A DNA stretch of 9,515 nt from the NCBI GenBank assembly GCA_020630035.1, contig JAHDCB010000057.1:1-9515 (forward strand). Reading direction: 5' to 3'. Shown here one piece after another: positions 7,901 through 9,515 of this stretch. A program made the position numbers and the translations under genes. The notes under the pieces were generated by a model that saw only the letters and a list, made by a program, of their open reading frames with translations, was not told where the DNA came from and ran no database searches. Positions within the stretch are counted from its first letter, which is position 1, and the number at the start of each line of letters is the position of its first letter. The stretch comes from Gammaproteobacteria bacterium. GTDB lineage: Bacteria; Pseudomonadota; Gammaproteobacteria; Chromatiales; Chromatiaceae.

Positions 7901-9092
7901 GGGACTGATCCACATGAACGCGCGTCTGTACGACCCGGTCCTGGGCCGGTTCCTGAGTGCGGACATCTACATCCAGGCACCGGGCAACAGCCAGAACCAC
8001 AACCGTTACAGTTATGTGCTGAACAACCCGCTGAAATATACCGACTCCAGCGGGCACTTCTTCTGGTTCGTGATCGGCGCCATCGCCGCTGCGGTGGTCG
8101 CGGTGGTGGTAGACAATCCGATTGTCCGGATGATCGCGATCATTGCCGCCGCCGCCTTTACCGGCGGTGCGGCCTTAGCGGCAATGGGCACAACCTTTGC
8201 AACGGCTGGTATCGGTCAACTGATGGTAGCCGGCGCAGCGGCGGGCTTCGTGCAGGGCGGGCTGGCGACCGGCAGCCTGAAAGGCGCCTTGAAAGGTGCC
8301 GCCTGGGGAGCTTTGTCAGCTGCAGTCGCATTCGGCGTGAAGAGCTTGATAGTAGAACCGGGCATCCTGCGATATCTGGGCCATGGACTGAGCCAAGGTG
8401 CCATGAGTGAACTACGTGGTGGAGACTTCAAATCCGGGCTGGTAGGTGGCTTCGTTGGACACTGGGCTGGAGGCTTTGCGGCACAACTCTCAGATCAGAT
8501 GTTACCGCAGATGATTGTAGTCGGACTTGCCGGCGGCATCAGCGCTAAGGCGTCCGGTGGTAGCTTCGAAGATGGAGCACTTGCCGCTGCGTTCGCACAT
8601 ATGTTCAATCAGATGACAGAAAAGTCCCTGCAAAGTGGTTCCCATAAAACGAGTGTTGGTGGGTTGCTACAGGGCGCTCTGGATATAGCAGGTAAAATCT
8701 GGGCCTTGCCAAATACATTAATTGGATTAGCTTACGGTGGAGTTGGACATATTATTGGTCTGGTTATGGGTACTAACCCAAGTATCAGTTTTGGCAATAA
8801 TGCTATCCAATTTCATAATAATCCTCTAACCATATCAAGAACGGCAATTACCTTAGGCAATACTGTATCTTATGGCAGAGGCTCTGATCCTGGTGATTAT
8901 GGTGCTTATGGAAATTATGCAGTTAATATCGGCTTACATGAAGCAGCACATACTTATCAATATCAGATTTTAGGCCCATTATATGCCCCTGTTTATCTGT
9001 TAAGTGGCGGTTTTTCCGGTCCTGGTGGTAACCCTTTTGAACAGGCAGCGCAAAACTATGGCAGCGGCCGAGGTAGCTGGTGGCCCTGGTGA
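1926..9092 (+). CDS. Secreted SpvB/FG-GAP/RHS polymorphic toxin with C-terminal HEAAH metallopeptidase-like tip
   Basis: This 2388-residue protein probably encloses and delivers a C-terminal toxin. Residues 1-35 are a Sec signal (basic start, hydrophobic core, LQASA before the likely cut). Residues 42-310 match the SpvB N-terminal domain; 341-710 hold seven FG-GAP motifs; 720-850 resemble the TcB middle region (LLTGVRSGYGNTATFEY). YD repeats run about 955-1400, are interrupted by a coiled-coil hairpin (1403-1660), then resume. The RHS core ends with ARLYDPVLGRFLSAD (1998-2012) and NNPLKYTDSSG (2033-2043). A hydrophobic Gly/Ala-rich region (about 2045-2250) follows. The tip carries HEAAH (2338-2342), then QYQILGPLYAPVY and NPFEQAA with Glu2372, a pattern fitting a zinc peptidase of the HExxH...E type. 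The length is close to that of TcB plus TcC joined. The stop overlaps a small lipoprotein gene, the likely immunity gene. Target and export route beyond Sec are unknown. Confidence 0.88.
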   Translation: MSLKTKISPQCKTIVRSLALSLMGLLNAPMLQASAEPTPANLPLVGSLEGEAQVMQGQLNYTLPLDLPAGPHGLSPALSLEYQPNAGNGLLGVGFQLTGLSAISRCPATRELDGVVGAVRFDANDKFCLGGERLIAIQGTDGGDGTEYRTQHETYARIRSYGQMANGPLFWRVWDKSGYIREYGQVAAAREIGWQGAVAAWRLNQQQDRFGNAIEVDYDTVHGIVRPVAIRWSVYRLEFGYAQRPDTMVAYRFGREYVQQDRLVGLTVYVDGQVRHGYQLHYALSQTGFSRLTGVRLCDAAGQCTPETSFSWHTETNTQANQIHDLVAGGNRDFAGYAISDLNRDGQPDLCYLDHGLHCGLDADNTPTYTRWTTALNDARWHSYARASTLQLIDLNNDLLPDVCVVDDQGVYCGQNVAGQRFADFSYRSRVFDEDDAVQFVDINADTLPDLCAFAEGGLVCALNDQSGQFGARQRIADTVFVQKDDDQANPTVRLIDINGDGQADLCGSGGTPATVNSATARRLHCHLQIGRDANHLPKYSAATPWQTQHTQLGAHWWDDTFAASFRWTELNADGLADICYRQGDEYRCALNTGVSFTAPTTWAQIDHSWGSDQDRSDNTHFGSLMMPDLDQDGRADLCLVNSHYQLHCGYNRGGFSALQSIGAIEYVPDAITLPNGDENILLYHPLKMADVTADSIPDVCYRSHVGLSCRQIPAYHHALLTGVRSGYGNTATFEYGWLTDPAVHTPDPDTNLSDDLYPVTPALRVVRAISASNGIGGQNRQTYHYVGMTWDNTEHRRSYRQEQVTNEATQRRRITHYQIGGEQHGQVERTEDWLLDTQNPRLLGAADLTTWILPSQQDARIKRQLVVRQVQYQYDLDGTLLSTIQTDTDPAQVDAYGNPGQIVVTTQAPGQTAHRKTTRTTYQNDAERWLLGKPTAIRAIHEQGDQRIERTTAFDYDPTTGALIRELIQPGDPLQLTSEFTYNSRGNRISTRLSAPDGSSRSSQTEYDPSGRHPIRRTNALGHTETLSYDPQCGQISAQTGPNGLTTRWEYDSLCRRLLETRPDGGTTTWQYNWSSGYATGMDWQDHSVTQITEHTSGSTPVTVYQDALGRDVRQQSYGDRNKTILQDTSYNARSLVVAATLPYYEGEFPGDAAYWVTTDYDALGRTRSIHKPDASGTPQITRYAYIGHTKQITNPKGDTTREIQNVLGQTIRIEEPNNSQISNTYDPIGNLTTTDANGRRIHNQYDARGNKIRTDDPAMGVWHYTYNAYGELIEQTDAKGQTSRHQYDDLGRMIARQSPDENATWTYDTAEHGIGKLAQSSNGGITRQHTYDALGRPTQVSTQIQTVAEDKTFTSQIEYDQHSRPVTDIRPDGVAVHRQYDAQGRLQSIHLPKQHIWDYDYLQLEQALDEYVQRIVELQDKVAEHEEKYKEYLLQAETYRAIATEYEQQSAEAQAAAGELRQAAAQTAQEADQQQRQADHYRALSQHYWNRFGHNYFTYVGNSNGYLTYRFSERTHCASKGRKGGCRRWAYYHHNVSVKADMVSNQCNWRRSGKRWICHWGPPRRLHMGRFYADWATRYQRQADELRHIANQEAAEAASKQAEADHYAQKAADMTAKAEEMYAMARQETDWLRVHAQKLDNYEAAATALQRQIEEHQNSDETVLLWAATSRDAAGRIQGELAGNGQLTRREYDPYSGRLNRIITAVGDQAPIRDLHYTYDGNDNVTTREDKINQTSHSYRYDAQDRLLEANILSQQGQRTLRYAYDVHGNLLYKSGAGDMTYDSGNRLNQRIDAHGNTINYQYDANGNLVKDPDRTLTWASYNKIQRLVTPSHDASFTYTAERSQIKEERTGPDGKITRYSLGQAFAYQIEDDWYGNQRQLYEHAIIVEGHQVALHRKTIDNGQKQPDETHYLHTDALNSIDTITNAQGQVIERLAFDPFGQRAHPQGQTAQPTTRAPPANNTDNQEQNAPVQPTHTDRGYTGHRHLDDLGLIHMNARLYDPVLGRFLSADIYIQAPGNSQNHNRYSYVLNNPLKYTDSSGHFFWFVIGAIAAAVVAVVVDNPIVRMIAIIAAAAFTGGAALAAMGTTFATAGIGQLMVAGAAAGFVQGGLATGSLKGALKGAAWGALSAAVAFGVKSLIVEPGILRYLGHGLSQGAMSELRGGDFKSGLVGGFVGHWAGGFAAQLSDQMLPQMIVVGLAGGISAKASGGSFEDGALAAAFAHMFNQMTEKSLQSGSHKTSVGGLLQGALDIAGKIWALPNTLIGLAYGGVGHIIGLVMGTNPSISFGNNAIQFHNNPLTISRTAITLGNTVSYGRGSDPGDYGAYGNYAVNIGLHEAAHTYQYQILGPLYAPVYLLSGGFSGPGGNPFEQAAQNYGSGRGSWWPW
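2946..4055 (+). repeat. Seven FG-GAP/integrin-type motifs with paired cysteines
   Basis: Seven motifs start at residues 341, 394, 442, 497, 570, 629 and 691 of the RHS protein. The first is DLNRDGQPDLC, the fourth DINGDGQADLC and the sixth DLDQDGRADLC; all follow D/E-x-N/D/T-x-D-x-x-x-D-L/V/I-C. Each has a second Cys after 7-9 residues (18 in the fourth), so each blade could carry its own disulfide. The acidic loop resembles the calcium-binding loop of FG-GAP repeats. Together they should form a beta-propeller equivalent to the one in TcB that docks onto TcA. The paired cysteines fit folding outside the cytoplasm. Confidence 0.8.
4788..6110 (+). repeat. YD (RHS) repeat block, first part of the shell
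   Basis: Divergent repeats of about 20-25 residues carry the YD-type core, for example TTDYDALGRTRSIHKPD, NTYDPIGNLTTTDANGR, NQYDARGNKIRTDD and HQYDDLGRMIARQSP. Such repeats build the hollow beta-cocoon that encloses the toxin in TcB-TcC and RHS proteins. The block is interrupted after HRQYDAQGRLQSIHLP by a coiled-coil insertion and resumes at about 6990 with RREYDPYSGRLNRI. Confidence 0.85.
6133..6905 (+). other. Encoded coiled-coil hairpin with four-cysteine tip, inserted in the YD repeats
   Basis: Residues about 1403-1496 and 1574-1660 of the RHS protein are long, charged, Ala/Gln/Glu-rich helices with no Pro or Gly-rich breaks (VELQDKVAEHEEKYKEYLLQ; AEADHYAQKAADMTAKAEEM). Between them lies a basic, aromatic segment with four cysteines at 1519, 1528, 1549 and 1560 (spacing x8, x20, x10). 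The simplest reading is an antiparallel coiled-coil hairpin carrying a small disulfide- or metal-held head. YD repeats stand on both sides, so the insertion projects out of (or into) the shell. The function is not known to me; receptor binding, docking or control of release are possibilities only. Confidence 0.7.
6990..8054 (+). other. Second YD block and RHS-associated core domain
   Basis: YD repeats resume (REYDPYSGRLNRI, YRYDAQDRLLEA, YQYDANGNLVKD) and lead into the core. The core shows YLHTDALNSIDTITN, then DPFGQR, then after a linker GYTGHRHLDDLGLIHMNARL, DPVLGRFLSAD and RYSYVLNNPLKYTDSSG. This is the standard plug that closes the cocoon before the variable C-terminus. Two oddities are seen. 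A Pro/Thr/Gln/Asn-rich stretch (residues about 1946-1981) sits between DPFGQR and GYTGH, which are normally close together. The final motif, usually D-P-x-G, reads D-S-S-G, which may affect self-cleavage. Confidence 0.82.
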
Positions 9093-9454
9093 AAAATTTA
9101 TTTCTGGTCTCTGTTATTTTCTGGCTAATCAGCTGTGATTATTTTCCTGGTCCAACGGTGATAAATGAGTTGCAGAAAAATGCTGAAATAAATATTTTGT
9201 ATATCGATGGAACTTTTTATTCTCATTCTTGGAAACCTTGTCAATCTCTTCATCTAGGTGCTATAGAAACCGGCAAATGGGGTGTTGAAAAAAAAGACAA
9301 TGTATTTGTTGAAAGAATAATCATCAAGATACGTGGTGAGGTCATTCATGCTTTCGATAAAAAAACGCTTCATAGCTTTTTGTCTGAAAAAAAAGACATA
9401 TTATGGGGTGTTAATGAATCTGGTATATATCCTTCTTCCGGAGTTTGTCTATAA
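9089..9454 (+). CDS. Small lipoprotein, candidate immunity protein for the RHS toxin tip
   Basis: From GTG 9089 this encodes 121 residues. The start MKNLFLVSVIFWLISCDYF is a lipoprotein signal with lipobox LISC and lipidated Cys16. Asp at the next position is the classical inner-membrane retention signal in enterobacteria, so a periplasm-facing inner-membrane lipoprotein is predicted. The remainder is a small, probably beta-rich domain (INILYIDGTF, VERIIIKIRGEVIHAF) with Cys51 and Cys120 available for a disulfide. I recognise no family. GTG 9089 overlaps the RHS stop as GTGA, suggesting translational coupling; GTG 9080, with GAGGT at 9070-9074, is an alternative that adds three residues. Position right after a polymorphic toxin, small size and shared AT-rich composition support an immunity role, which is an inference. 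Confidence 0.7.
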   Translation: MKNLFLVSVIFWLISCDYFPGPTVINELQKNAEINILYIDGTFYSHSWKPCQSLHLGAIETGKWGVEKKDNVFVERIIIKIRGEVIHAFDKKTLHSFLSEKKDILWGVNESGIYPSSGVCL

Positions 9455-9515
9455 GCGCTCATGATGTCAACCAACGCTAAACGCTGTGTTCCGGGAGGGA
9501 ATTAGAGCTGCGTTG

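Noticed and set aside
9455..9515. Terminator or integron attC-like site after the lipoprotein gene (CAACGC ... GCGTTG)
   Set aside because: The short inverted ends lack the paired core boxes of attC, and there is no stem followed by a T run. I see nothing I can name in these 61 bases.

Overview
The window looks like a piece of a gammaproteobacterial chromosome. The evidence is Shine-Dalgarno-type ribosome binding sites, a Sec signal peptide, a lipoprotein of the Gram-negative type, a RelE-type toxin-antitoxin remnant and an SpvB/TcB-type RHS protein. No ribosomal RNA or species marker is present, so I do not name a genus. Everything recognisable is on the + strand. The flanks are AT-rich; most of the giant gene is clearly GC-richer.

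Layout. (1) Positions 24-1295 encode a protein with an N-terminal hydrophobic segment and a TIM-barrel glycoside-hydrolase-like fold. It probably closes an operon that starts outside the window, since its GTG start overlaps a possible upstream stop codon. (2) Positions 1340-1835 hold a decayed toxin-antitoxin pair. The CopG/RHH-type antitoxin has a natural-looking start that is one base out of frame across a run of eight A residues. The RelE-family toxin is broken by one extra G. (3) Positions 1926-9092 encode a 2388-residue exported RHS protein. Its order is Sec signal, SpvB domain, seven cysteine-paired FG-GAP motifs, TcB-like middle region, YD repeats, a long coiled-coil hairpin with a four-cysteine tip, more YD repeats, RHS core, a Gly/Ala-rich hydrophobic region, and a C-terminal tip with HEAAH plus a downstream Glu. 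It reads like a single-chain fusion of the TcB and TcC halves of a Tc toxin, but no TcA is present. (4) Positions 9089-9454 encode a small lipoprotein that overlaps the end of the RHS gene and is the obvious candidate immunity protein. The last 61 bases hold nothing I can identify.

How the parts may work together. The RHS shell probably encloses and delivers the C-terminal tip, a putative zinc metallopeptidase. The lipoprotein, with Cys-Asp at its lipidation site, would sit on the periplasmic face of the inner membrane and could protect the producer. That fits an effector that acts in the cell envelope. The AT-rich tip-plus-lipoprotein segment looks like an exchangeable cassette attached to a conserved GC-rich body. 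The most novel-looking elements are the coiled-coil hairpin inserted in the RHS shell and the metallopeptidase/lipoprotein pair.
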